Source of the DNA: Clostridia bacterium
GTDB taxonomy: Bacteria > Bacillota > Clostridia > Oscillospirales > CAG-272
Assembly: GCA_017444735.1 (NCBI GenBank)
Contig: JAFSWB010000081.1
Coordinates: 1 to 45,936, forward strand
Direction of reading: 5' to 3'
Length of the DNA: 45,936 nucleotides
The notes beneath the pieces were generated by a model. That model was not told the origin of the DNA. It was given only the letters and a program-made list of their open reading frames with translations, and did not search any database. The translations under genes were made by a program, and so were the position numbers. Below are positions 6,646 to 15,709 of this stretch, one piece after another. Each line of letters opens with the position of its first letter. The first letter of the stretch is position 1.

Positions 6646-9573
6646 GTGAGTGTGAGAGTGAGAAACAGATTATTTTACATACTTGCCGCGGCGGCGGCGA
6701 CCGCCGCCGCCGCGCTCCTTCTCTCCGTTCCCGCCTTCGGCGCGGTCATACCGACGGCGGGCGGAACGGTAAGCGCGGACGGCGTTTTCCCGCCTGACGG
6801 AGAGGACGCGGTCCCCGTCGTGCCGGACGGAGCGAAGCTGTCATACGCCGGAAGCGTCGGAAGCGTCTCGCGGTCGGAGGACGGGACCGTTGCGGTCGTC
6901 CTGACCGGGGGCGGCGGAACGTCGGCGGGACGGGACGGCAAGGAAGACTCGTCGCGCGCCGGCGTCGTGTCCGTGACGGAACGGATCGACCTCGGAGACT
7001 GGGACCGGCTGTCCTTCGGCGCGTTCATCAGAGCGGGCGAGGACGGTATACGGTCGTGCCGGCTGATCGTCTCGGTCTATTCGCCGTCCGACACGCTCCG
7101 TTACGAGACGGAGTTGAGGCGCGGAGCGCCGACGGCGTCCGTTTTCGACATCGGAAGACTCGGGGACAGATCGGCGATCAGGCGGATCTCGTTCACTTTT
7201 GAATGGCAGAGTACGGACGGCGAGCCCGGAGAGATCGTTTTGAGCCGCCTTTGCGGATCGAAGGACGCTCCCGCTCCCGCCGTGACGTCGTCTCTTTCGT
7301 TTTGTCCCGTCGCGGGCGCTCTTCACGGCGCGGACGGGAAGCTCTCCGCCGTTCCCGAGGACGGGACGGCGTCCGTCCTCTTCTTTATCGATCCCGACGC
7401 CGCGAAGGCGGAGGGCGGCGAGGACGGGGAAGTTCCCGTGCGGTACGCGGCGCTGACGCTCTCGGGCGGCGGCGGAACGGTGACGGCTGAGTTCGATCCT
7501 CCCGCGGGGAGCGAGCCCCCCGATCTCTCCTCGCCGAACACGAGGAACGTCGCGGAGGGAGTCTTCACCTATATGTTCCGCTTCGTCGCGGACGAGGTGA
7601 AAACGGTGAGATTCACGTTCCGGAACAACGACGGCGGCGCGTTCACCATCGAATCGCTTCGGTTTTTCCCGGCGGGATTCACCGATCCGCATCTTGAGGA
7701 CATCGGCGCGGTCATCGACTGCGAGCTGAGGGACGGGACGCTCTTTGTCGAGGGCAAGCTGAAAAAGAGCTCCGCCGTTGATTATATGGGCGGAAAGATC
7801 GGCCTTTATACCGCTCCCGCCGCGGGCGGGGAGCCCGTTCTGCTCGCCACGGGCAGAGCCGGTTCCGCGTTCTCATTCACCGTTCCGGCGTCGTCTCTTC
7901 CCGGCGGCGGTCGGGAAAACTATTTCTGGGTATCCGTTCTCGGAAACGACGGGAACGACATCCCCCTCACCGAAAAGAAATTTATCTCCTCGGCGACCGT
8001 GAGCGAGGGCTCCTCCGCCGTCTTCGGCCTCTACGGAGCCGAGCCGGCGGGCGTGTTCGAGGCGGGTATGAAAAGAGCGATCATCGACGTTCGCCTCGAC
8101 CGTCTCACCGGCGGCGGCCACTCCCTCACGACGGGTCTTTCGGCGAGGAGAGGATCGAAAACGTATTATCTGAACGACGAATACGTCAGACGCCTCGACT
8201 CCGAGACGGAGTTTTATTCGGCGGCCGACATCGGCGTATATCTCCGCTTTATCCCCGACGATCCGGCTGAATGGTTCCGCCGGGACGCCGTCGCCCGCGA
8301 GGGAGACGACCCGCGCGACCTCGACCTGTATCTCGCGCTTGTCTCGTTTTTCTGCGGCCGGTACGAAAACGTCGCGTCGGTCGTGATCCCCGATCTTTCG
8401 TCTCTTTACGACTTCGACGGATCGGAGTGGACAAACGCCGAGGCGGAAGCGCTTCTCGCGCGGCTGACCTACGGCGCGGCGGCGGACGCGACCGGGTCGT
8501 TTATCGTGACGGTCCCCGTCCGCGGGGCGGGGAGAAGCCCGAAAGGGGAGATCTTCGCGTCTCTTCTGTCCGAATCGCTGTCCCGCATCGGCCCGATCCC
8601 GTGGTCTCTGATGGACGAGGAGAGCGAGGGCGCGTTCGACGGCCTCGATCTCTCGATCGCTTCGATGAGATCGAACGGGACGTCGACGCCGTCGTTCTCG
8701 GCTCTCTTCTGGCGCCCGTCCGGCGTTCCCGCGCCGGAGGCGGTCGCGCGTCTGTCCGAGCTTTGCGACACGGCGAGGGCGAAGGGCTCGCGCGCTGTCA
8801 TCCTCTCGTTCTCCGATCTTTCGGAGACGTCCCTTTTCGACTATTCCGCCTTTCGCGGCGCCGTCACGGCGAGCGAGGGAGAGGTCTTCGCCGCTCTTGA
8901 TCTTTCCGACGTCGTCGAGATCGCCTCGAGCAGCGTCCTGTTCGACTTTTCCGACTCGTATTCCGCGCAGGGCTTCGTAGCGGGGAGCGGTCTCGGATCG
9001 TGCGGCACGTCGTTTTCCTCGGGAAGAACGGGCGACCGCGTCCTCCGGTTTACGCTCGACAGGGAGTCGTCTCTCGGGATCCTCCTCCGTCAGTTCGCAA
9101 AGCCGGTGAACTTCTCGCAGTTCCCGGTCGTTGAATTCGACATCGACGTCGTCTCCGACGAGGGAGCCGTCATAACGTTCCTGTTCCGCAGGGACGACGG
9201 GACCGCGGAATACGTGCTCGAATGTCCGGCGGGCGAGACGTCGCGCCGCGCCGTCTGCGATATGAGCGACCTTGACGCCGCGGGATCGGTGAGCTGTATC
9301 TCGATCCTCGTCCGCAGCTCCGGCACCGTGAGGGCGGACCTCTCGCGCGTGACGGCTCACAGCAGGACGGTGAGGGACGGATCGTTCTCGATCGAGCCGA
9401 AGAGCGGAGCGGACGAAAAGGGAGAGACGGCGGACGGAAGGACGGTCTTCCTGATCGTCTCGTCCGCGGCGGTCGCGCTGATCCCGCTCGGGATTTACTG
9501 CTTCCGGTTCGACCGCGACGCGGCTTCCGCGCCGGTAAAACCGACTGAAAACAGAAGAAATAAAGGACGGTAA
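6646..9573 (+). CDS. Large exported, C-terminally membrane-anchored protein, function unknown
   Basis: A 975-residue predicted surface protein. Residues 1-32 are a signal peptide. The region of about 70-355 looks like two jelly-roll or carbohydrate-binding-like beta domains, and about 360-450 like an Ig/FN3-type module. Residues about 455-760 resemble the TIM-barrel-like DUF5722 group, with a YYLNDEYVRRLD segment typical of it. About 770-920 is another jelly-roll-like domain. A single membrane helix near 933-955 is followed by a basic cytosolic tail. These assignments come from reading the sequence, not from a search. No hydrolase catalytic pair is identifiable. The start is one of several GTG codons after GGGGAA, so the first residues are uncertain. 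The gene overlaps the following lipoprotein gene, which suggests a shared role in surface glycan binding or processing (inference). Confidence 0.75.
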   Translation: MSVRVRNRLFYILAAAAATAAAALLLSVPAFGAVIPTAGGTVSADGVFPPDGEDAVPVVPDGAKLSYAGSVGSVSRSEDGTVAVVLTGGGGTSAGRDGKEDSSRAGVVSVTERIDLGDWDRLSFGAFIRAGEDGIRSCRLIVSVYSPSDTLRYETELRRGAPTASVFDIGRLGDRSAIRRISFTFEWQSTDGEPGEIVLSRLCGSKDAPAPAVTSSLSFCPVAGALHGADGKLSAVPEDGTASVLFFIDPDAAKAEGGEDGEVPVRYAALTLSGGGGTVTAEFDPPAGSEPPDLSSPNTRNVAEGVFTYMFRFVADEVKTVRFTFRNNDGGAFTIESLRFFPAGFTDPHLEDIGAVIDCELRDGTLFVEGKLKKSSAVDYMGGKIGLYTAPAAGGEPVLLATGRAGSAFSFTVPASSLPGGGRENYFWVSVLGNDGNDIPLTEKKFISSATVSEGSSAVFGLYGAEPAGVFEAGMKRAIIDVRLDRLTGGGHSLTTGLSARRGSKTYYLNDEYVRRLDSETEFYSAADIGVYLRFIPDDPAEWFRRDAVAREGDDPRDLDLYLALVSFFCGRYENVASVVIPDLSSLYDFDGSEWTNAEAEALLARLTYGAAADATGSFIVTVPVRGAGRSPKGEIFASLLSESLSRIGPIPWSLMDEESEGAFDGLDLSIASMRSNGTSTPSFSALFWRPSGVPAPEAVARLSELCDTARAKGSRAVILSFSDLSETSLFDYSAFRGAVTASEGEVFAALDLSDVVEIASSSVLFDFSDSYSAQGFVAGSGLGSCGTSFSSGRTGDRVLRFTLDRESSLGILLRQFAKPVNFSQFPVVEFDIDVVSDEGAVITFLFRRDDGTAEYVLECPAGETSRRAVCDMSDLDAAGSVSCISILVRSSGTVRADLSRVTAHSRTVRDGSFSIEPKSGADEKGETADGRTVFLIVSSAAVALIPLGIYCFRFDRDAASAPVKPTENRRNKGR

Positions 9574-10121
9574 TGACAATGAAAACGAAAAAACTGCCGA
9601 TCATCATTATCGCGGCGGCGCTCGCGCTCACCGCGGCGCTCGCGGGCTGCTCCGCGAAAAAAGACCGGACGGTCCCCGAAGGGATGAAGCTGGCGTCCGA
9701 TCCCGAGCTCGCGGGCTATACGTTCTTCGTCCCGGAGAGCTGGAGCGTCGATATCAGGACCGCGAGCACGAGGGCGTACTGCACCGGAGCGGACAAGTCG
9801 TCGGTCATGGTGATGACGGGCGAGCTCGAACACACCGATTCGACCGTCGAGGGTTGGTGGGAATCGGGTATCGACGAGCTGAAGGCGCTCTACTCCGATT
9901 TTGAGCTTATCAGCCGCGAGGACGCGGAGCTCGACGGCGCGAAGGGCGAGAAATTCGTCTACTCCGGCACGTTCGACGGAACGCAGTTCAAATACTCGCA
10001 GGTAGCCGCCGTAAAGGGCGGAGTCATATACGTCGTCACTTACGGCGCGACCGCCGACCGGTGGGACTCTCATCTCGAGGAATTCTCCTCGATGATCGGG
10101 AATTTCCGCTTCGGGAAGTGA
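9573..10121 (+). CDS. Small lipoprotein, PsbP/DUF1795-like
   Basis: A 182-residue predicted lipoprotein with hydrophobic signal and lipobox LAGC (Cys26). The mature part has the pattern of PsbP/Mog1-like or DUF1795 domains: an opening GYTFFVPESW, a mid region DFELISREDAELDGAKGEKF, and a last helix ending in GNFRF. Such proteins are small alpha/beta folds of unknown role outside photosystems. The ATG overlaps the stop codon of the large surface protein, with AAAGGA five bases upstream; a second ATG six bases on is also possible. The tight coupling suggests that the two products work together at the cell surface. Confidence 0.75.
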   Translation: MTMKTKKLPIIIIAAALALTAALAGCSAKKDRTVPEGMKLASDPELAGYTFFVPESWSVDIRTASTRAYCTGADKSSVMVMTGELEHTDSTVEGWWESGIDELKALYSDFELISREDAELDGAKGEKFVYSGTFDGTQFKYSQVAAVKGGVIYVVTYGATADRWDSHLEEFSSMIGNFRFGK

Positions 10122-10134
10122 CGCGGGGGGCGAG

Positions 10135-11331
10135 ATGATCCGATATCTTGACAACGCCGCCTCCACGGAGCTGTGCGAAGAGGCGAAAGAGGCGATCCTC
10201 GGCGCCGTCGGCGTCTACGGGAACCCTTCCTCCACGCACAGAATGGGAGCGGAGGCGAAAAGACTCCTCGAATCGTCCCGGGAGACGGTCAGAGACGCGC
10301 TCGGCGCGGGAAGCGGTCAGGGCGGCGCGCTCGTCTTTACCGCGTCCGGCACGGAGGCGAACTGTACCGCCGTTCTCGGGTCGTTCAGAGCGAAAAAGAG
10401 GAAACGCGACGGGTCCGAGTGGATCCTGATCGGCGACGGGGAGCACCCGTCGGTCGAAAAGAGCGCAGAGACGCTCGAAGCGGAGGGCTGCCGCCTCGTC
10501 AGGATCCCGACGGCGGGGGGCGAGCTCGATATCGGCTTTCTCGACCGGACGCTCGGCGAATGCGAAAAGGCGGGCGGAACGGTCGTCTGCGCCGCGTTCA
10601 TGCTCGTCAACAACGAGACCGGCGCGATATACGACGTGAGGCGCGCGTTTTCGGCGGTCAAGGCGAAATTCCCCGACGCGGTCGCGCACTGCGACGCCGT
10701 TCAGGGGTTCGGAAGGATACGCTTCACCCCGTCCGCTCTCGGCGCCGACACGCTGTCGGTCAGCGCGCACAAGATCCACGCGCCGCGCGGCGCGGGCGCG
10801 CTTTATATCGGACCGACCGCTCTTAAAAGAAAGAATATCGCTCCGCTGATCCCGGGGGGCGGGCAGGAATCGGGCCTGCGCTCGGGAACGGAGAATCTCA
10901 TATCGACGGCGGCGTTCGCCGCGGCGGCGCGCGCCGCCTCCGCGAACTTCGACGCGAACAGGGAGATCGCCGCGCGGTTGAGGCGGCGTCTCTCGGACGG
11001 TCTTTATGAGTTGTCAGCGGCGGGCGTTTCCGTTAAAAAACCGGCCCGCGCGGTCGACGATATCGTCAACATAACCCTTCCGGGGATAAGGAGCGAGACG
11101 ATGCTCAACTTTCTCTCCGGGGAGGGGATCTGCGTCTCGGCGGGCTCCGCCTGCTCGGCGTATTCAAAGAAAAAAAGCTCCGCTCTCACGGCGTTCGGAT
11201 GCACGGACGGCGAGATCGATTCCTCGATCCGCGTCAGCACGTCCCACCTGAACAAAGAGGACGATATCGACGCGTTCCTCGACGCTCTGTCGCGCGGGAT
11301 CGCGCGGCTCGCAAGGGGAGGAAGAAGATGA
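10135..11331 (+). CDS. Cysteine desulfurase (NifS/IscS type)
   Basis: PLP-dependent enzyme that removes sulfur from L-cysteine as a protein-bound persulfide for Fe-S clusters, thiouridine or other thio-cofactors. It has 398 residues. The expected residues are visible: DNAAST at 6-11, H104 in GEHPSVEKS, NNETG at 159-163, D187 and Q190 in CDAVQG, the PLP Schiff-base Lys213 in SAHKIHAPRG, and the active-site Cys340 in SAGSACSAY. No IscU-like scaffold or ThiI is adjacent, so the sulfur acceptor cannot be told. Its stop overlaps the start of the radical SAM gene, whose product needs an Fe-S cluster. Co-expression therefore makes functional sense, but is not proof of dedicated supply. Confidence 0.92.
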   Translation: MIRYLDNAASTELCEEAKEAILGAVGVYGNPSSTHRMGAEAKRLLESSRETVRDALGAGSGQGGALVFTASGTEANCTAVLGSFRAKKRKRDGSEWILIGDGEHPSVEKSAETLEAEGCRLVRIPTAGGELDIGFLDRTLGECEKAGGTVVCAAFMLVNNETGAIYDVRRAFSAVKAKFPDAVAHCDAVQGFGRIRFTPSALGADTLSVSAHKIHAPRGAGALYIGPTALKRKNIAPLIPGGGQESGLRSGTENLISTAAFAAAARAASANFDANREIAARLRRRLSDGLYELSAAGVSVKKPARAVDDIVNITLPGIRSETMLNFLSGEGICVSAGSACSAYSKKKSSALTAFGCTDGEIDSSIRVSTSHLNKEDDIDAFLDALSRGIARLARGGRR

Positions 11332-13319
11332 CGGCGGCCGATTTTCTCCCGACGACGCCGGAGGAAGTGAGGGCGAGGGGATACGAGGTCCCCGATTTCG
11401 TCTACGTCAGCGGCGACGCATACGTCGACCACTCCTCGTTCGGGGCGGCGATAATCACGCGCGTCCTCGAGGCGCACGGGTTTCTCTGCGCCGTTCTCGC
11501 CCAGCCGGACTGGACGAGCGCCGACGACTTCCGCCGGTTCGGAAGGCCGAGACTCGGCTTTCTCGTGTCGTCCGGTAACGTCGATTCGATGGTCGCGCAC
11601 TATTCGGTCTCGGGAAACAGGCGCGACAGGGATTATTACAGTCCGGGCGGGAAGACCGGAAAGCGGCCCGACCGCGCCGTTATCGTTTACTCAAACAGGA
11701 TAAGAGAGGCGTACGGGGACGTGCCGATCCTCATCGGAGGACTCGAGGCGTCCCTCAGAAGATGCGCCCACTACGATTACTGGACCGACCGGGTCCGGCG
11801 CGGGATCCTCTTCGATTCGCGCGCCGATATCCTGATGTACGGGATGGGCGAGCGGTCGGTCGTCCGTCTCGCGGAGCTCCTCGACCGGGGAGTCCCCGTC
11901 GGGAAGATCCGCGACGTGCGCGGGACGGCGTATATCGCAAAGAGAGGCGAAAAGATCTTTTTCGAGCCCGCGGAGGGTTATTCGCCGTCGGGCGAACCGA
12001 AGGGATACGATTTTGAGACGCTGAAAAACGGAGGCGAGGCGTACGCCGCGGCCTTCCGTACGCAGTACGAGAACAACGATCACGTGACCGGACGGGCCGT
12101 CGTCGAGTATTACGGCGACAGGATGCTCGTCGTAAACCCGCCCGCGGAGCCGCTCGGGACGGAGGAGCTCGACCGGGTGTATTCGCTCCCGTACGCGGGA
12201 GAGGCGCACCCGATGTACGACGTCGAGGGCGGCGTGCCCGCGATAGAGGAAGTCAGGTTTTCCGTGACTCACAACAGAGGATGCTTCGGGGCGTGCTCCT
12301 TCTGCGCGATCGCGTACCATCAGGGGCGCGTCGTGTCGTCGCGGAGCGTCGAATCGGTCGTCTCGGAGATCGAAAGACTGACGAAAAAAGAAGGCTTCAA
12401 GGGGTATATCCACGACGTGGGCGGCCCGACGGCGAACTTCAGACGGCCTTCGTGCAAAAAACAGCTCGCCGAGGGGATGTGCCGGGGGAGGCGGTGTCTC
12501 TCGCCGACTCCGTGTCCGAATCTCGAGGTCGATCACTCGGAGTACGTCGAGCTCCTTCGCCGCGCCGAGGCGGTCCCCGGCGTCAAAAAAGTGTTCGTCC
12601 GCTCCGGCGTCCGTTACGATTACGTGATGTACGACGGGAACGACGAGTTTTTGAGAAAGCTCGTCAGGGACCACGTCAGCGGCCAACTCCGCGTCGCTCC
12701 GGAGCACTGCAGCAACAGGGTGCTCGCCGCCATGGGCAAGCCGAAGATCGGCGTCTACGACGCGTTCGCCGAAAAGTTTTACCGTCTGACGAGGGAATAC
12801 GGGAAGGAGCAGTACGTCGTTCCCTATCTGATGTCGAGCCATCCGGGAAGCACGATGGACGACGCCGCCGCGCTCGCTCTTTACACAAAGGAGCGCGGGA
12901 TCGACCCCGATCAGGTTCAGGATTTCTATCCCACCCCGGGGACGGCGTCGACGGTCATGTTCTTCACGGGGATCGACCCCATGACGGGGAAGAGGATATT
13001 CACCCCGACTTCAAGACGCGAAAAAAATCTCCAAAGGGCGCTCCTCCAGTACAGGAGGCCCGAAAACAGAGCGAAGATAAAAGAAGCGGCGGAGTACTGC
13101 TCGGAAAACGGCAAAAAGACGCTCGGATCGCTGCTCGGCGGGGCGGCGCGCCTCGCCGGACCGCGTGAAAAAAGGGAAACTCGCGAAAAAAGAGAAACGC
13201 GCGAGAAAAACGCGGCGCGCGGAAAAAACGCGGCGCGCGGGAAAAACGCGGAGCGCGGCAAGAACGGGACGCGCGGGAAAACGCGCCGGAAATACGACGA
13301 TTCTCCCGGGAGGAAATGA
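11328..13319 (+). CDS. YgiQ family radical SAM protein with basic repeat tail
   Basis: A 663-residue member of the YgiQ (UPF0313) radical SAM family, whose reaction is unknown. The N-terminal part resembles a cobalamin-binding-like Rossmann domain. The 4Fe-4S motif CX3CX2C is C319, C323 and C326 (RGCFGACSFCAI). A second Cys-rich stretch near residues 370-395 (CKKQLAEGMC and following) is typical of the family. The last 50 residues are a repetitive Arg/Lys/Glu tail built from REKRET and AARGKN units, probably disordered and possibly RNA-binding. ATGA overlap with the desulfurase and GGGGAGGA upstream fix the start. Confidence 0.9.
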   Translation: MTAADFLPTTPEEVRARGYEVPDFVYVSGDAYVDHSSFGAAIITRVLEAHGFLCAVLAQPDWTSADDFRRFGRPRLGFLVSSGNVDSMVAHYSVSGNRRDRDYYSPGGKTGKRPDRAVIVYSNRIREAYGDVPILIGGLEASLRRCAHYDYWTDRVRRGILFDSRADILMYGMGERSVVRLAELLDRGVPVGKIRDVRGTAYIAKRGEKIFFEPAEGYSPSGEPKGYDFETLKNGGEAYAAAFRTQYENNDHVTGRAVVEYYGDRMLVVNPPAEPLGTEELDRVYSLPYAGEAHPMYDVEGGVPAIEEVRFSVTHNRGCFGACSFCAIAYHQGRVVSSRSVESVVSEIERLTKKEGFKGYIHDVGGPTANFRRPSCKKQLAEGMCRGRRCLSPTPCPNLEVDHSEYVELLRRAEAVPGVKKVFVRSGVRYDYVMYDGNDEFLRKLVRDHVSGQLRVAPEHCSNRVLAAMGKPKIGVYDAFAEKFYRLTREYGKEQYVVPYLMSSHPGSTMDDAAALALYTKERGIDPDQVQDFYPTPGTASTVMFFTGIDPMTGKRIFTPTSRREKNLQRALLQYRRPENRAKIKEAAEYCSENGKKTLGSLLGGAARLAGPREKRETREKRETREKNAARGKNAARGKNAERGKNGTRGKTRRKYDDSPGRK

Positions 13320-13321
13320 AA

Positions 13322-15580
13322 ATGAAGATACTGATGACGACGATGGCGATGGACATAGGCGGCGCGGAGACCCATATACTCGAGCTGTCCCGCGAGCTCG
13401 CCGCGCGCGGCCACGACGTGACCGTCGCGTCGAACGGCGGCTCGTACGTCGGTCAGCTCAGCGAGTGCGGAGTCCGCCACGTGGAGCTTCCGCTGAACAC
13501 GAAAAGGATCCCCGCTATGGTCCGCGCCTACCGCGGGCTCGAAAAGCTGATAACGGAGGGGGATTTTGACGTCGTCCACGCTCACGCGAGGATACCGGCT
13601 TTCATATGCGCTCTGCTTCACAGGAAGCTGTCGTTCAGATTCGTGACGACGACGCACGGCGTCTTCAAGCACTCGCTTCTGTGGCGTCTTCTCTCCCGCT
13701 GGGGACAGTATTCGCTCGCGGTCAGCGACGACATACGCGATTATCTTATCAAATACTACAAGATCCCGGAGAACAGGATCACCGTGACGATAAACGGCAT
13801 CGACACGGATAAGTTTTCGCCGGACGCCGACACGGGACCCGTCGAGGACATCATGGGACGGGGCGGAAAGACCGTTCTCTATCTCGGCCGTATCGACAGG
13901 GAGACCGCGCACGTCGCGTTCATGCTCGTCGCGCGCGCCGAGAGGATCGCCTCCGCCTATCCCGGCGCGAGGATCGTCGTCGTCGGCGGCGGCACGGCTT
14001 TTGAGGAGCTGAAAAGGAAGGCTCACGAGGTCAACCGCAGGGCGGGGAAAGAGATCGTCACCCTGACCGGTCCGAGGACGGACGTCCCGCGGTTTATGGC
14101 GGCGGCCGACGTCTTCGTCGGCGTATCGCGCTCCGCCATGGAGGCGATGGCGGCGGACACTCCCGTCGTTCTCGCCGGGAGCCAGGGATATCTCGGCATC
14201 TTCGACGGCGACAAGCTCGACGACGCGCTCGACACGAACTTCTGCTGCCGCGGAAAAGGCGACGCGACGGAGGACAAGATCGAGGCGGACGTCGTCGCTC
14301 TCCTTTCGATGGACGACGAAAAGCTCGCGGAATACCGCGCTTTCGGGCGCGAGACGATAGAAAAATACTACGCCGTTTCCCGGATGGCGGACGACTGCCT
14401 CGAGGTATACGAGCGGGTCGTCGGCGACCCGAAGCCGTTCCGCGGACCGGCGGACGTCCTGATATCGGGTTATTACGGATTCGGGAACATGGGAGACGAT
14501 TCGATCCTCGACACGGTCGTGAGATCGCTCGCCGAAAAGGACCCCGACATAAAGATCTCCGTTCTCACGAAAAACCCGAGGCAGGACAGAAAGAGATTCG
14601 GCGTCCGCTGCGTCAAGAGGATGAACATTCCCGCCGTGATCCGGGAGATGCGGCACGGAAAGCTGCTCATTTCAGGCGGCGGAAGCCTTTTTCAGGACAG
14701 CACGAGCAAACGGAGTCTCGTTTATTACGCGTATATCGTCCGCCTCGCCTCGCGGATGAAGATGAAGACGTACATCCTCGCGAACGGCGTCGGCGTCATC
14801 TTTTCCGACAAGAACAAGAGGCTCACGGCGCGGACGGTCAACCTCGCCGACTGCGTGACGCTCCGCGACGAGGAATCGAAAAGAGAGCTCGTTTCGATCG
14901 GCGTCGACGAATCGAAGATCCGTATCACCGCGGACCCGGCGTTTATGCTCGCTCCGTGCTCCGAAGAGAGGCTGAGAGGCGCTCTGCGCCGCTTCGGCAT
15001 CACGCGCGGAACGGATTTCTTCGCGGTGTCGGTCAGACGGTTCGAGGGAACGCAGAGAAAGGCGTACGACGAGGAGGCTCTGATCGAGGGCGTCGCGGCG
15101 GCTTGCGCGGAAGCGGCGAAAAAATACTCACTCACCCCGGTCTTTATCGTCATGCAGCCCGGTCTCGATCTCGAGGTGTCCCGCCTCGCCGCCGAGCGGA
15201 TGAAGAACGACTACGGAACGGACAGCGTCGTCGCCGTGCCGTCCGACGGCGCGGAGCTTCTCGGGATACTCAACGAGGGCGCGAAATTCGTCATCGGGAT
15301 GAGACTCCATATGCTGATATACGCGATCGACGCGCTCGTGCCGCTCATCGGCCTGTCGCTCGACCCGAAGATCGACGCCATTATGAAGATGGCGGAACAG
15401 AAATATCTGTTCAGGATACCGGACGTGACGGGCGAGTCGCTCGGCGGCGCCATCGACGGCATTATGGGCGATTACGAGGAGACGAAACGGATCGTCAGGA
15501 ACGCCTCGGCGAACTTCAAGGACCTCGCGCGGTCCGACATCGACGGCATAATCGGAATGCTGAGAGGGTCTTCCTGTTGA
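13322..15580 (+). CDS. csaB: Fused GT4 glycosyltransferase and CsaB-type polysaccharide pyruvyltransferase
   Basis: Two-domain protein of 752 residues. Residues 1 to about 370 are a GT-B glycosyltransferase family 4 domain: it has the N-terminal GGAETHILELS, an HAH segment near 83, GIDTDKF, and the nucleotide-sugar part around VGVSRSAMEAMA. Residues about 377-750 match CsaB: GYYGFGNMGDDSI, SGGGSLFQD, and GMRLHMLIYA near the end. CsaB adds ketal pyruvate to secondary cell-wall polysaccharide, the ligand for SLH-domain surface proteins. The fusion would place sugar transfer and pyruvylation in one polypeptide. The second of two in-frame ATGs was chosen because GGGAGG lies at the right distance. 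No SLH protein is in the window. The gene symbol applies to the C-terminal half only. Confidence 0.85.
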   Translation: MKILMTTMAMDIGGAETHILELSRELAARGHDVTVASNGGSYVGQLSECGVRHVELPLNTKRIPAMVRAYRGLEKLITEGDFDVVHAHARIPAFICALLHRKLSFRFVTTTHGVFKHSLLWRLLSRWGQYSLAVSDDIRDYLIKYYKIPENRITVTINGIDTDKFSPDADTGPVEDIMGRGGKTVLYLGRIDRETAHVAFMLVARAERIASAYPGARIVVVGGGTAFEELKRKAHEVNRRAGKEIVTLTGPRTDVPRFMAAADVFVGVSRSAMEAMAADTPVVLAGSQGYLGIFDGDKLDDALDTNFCCRGKGDATEDKIEADVVALLSMDDEKLAEYRAFGRETIEKYYAVSRMADDCLEVYERVVGDPKPFRGPADVLISGYYGFGNMGDDSILDTVVRSLAEKDPDIKISVLTKNPRQDRKRFGVRCVKRMNIPAVIREMRHGKLLISGGGSLFQDSTSKRSLVYYAYIVRLASRMKMKTYILANGVGVIFSDKNKRLTARTVNLADCVTLRDEESKRELVSIGVDESKIRITADPAFMLAPCSEERLRGALRRFGITRGTDFFAVSVRRFEGTQRKAYDEEALIEGVAAACAEAAKKYSLTPVFIVMQPGLDLEVSRLAAERMKNDYGTDSVVAVPSDGAELLGILNEGAKFVIGMRLHMLIYAIDALVPLIGLSLDPKIDAIMKMAEQKYLFRIPDVTGESLGGAIDGIMGDYEETKRIVRNASANFKDLARSDIDGIIGMLRGSSC

Positions 15581-15605
15581 TTTTTAGCGAAAAATGATAT
15601 ATAAT
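15577..15605 (+). promoter_or_regulatory. Promoter of the M23-like gene, overlapping previous stop codon
   Basis: TTGATT (15577-15582) and perfect TATAAT (15600-15605) with a 17-base spacer. The -35 box contains the TGA stop of the GT4-CsaB gene, so no terminator separates the two genes. The leader to the next start codon is about 100 bases. Confidence 0.75.
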
Positions 15606-15709
15606 AACTTTGTATGGGTTTTGAAAACACTATTTCCGCCCGCTTTTTCCCCGACCGGGAGAAAAGAGAAAAAAGGGCTTTGCCGCTCTGCGGCGGATAA
15701 GGAGCCGGT

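Noticed and set aside
7873..9579. 568-codon minus-strand frame opposite the large exported protein gene
   Set aside because: Arg/Glu-rich composition without signal, motif or ribosome site. The plus-strand frame has a signal peptide, a membrane anchor and a coupled downstream gene.
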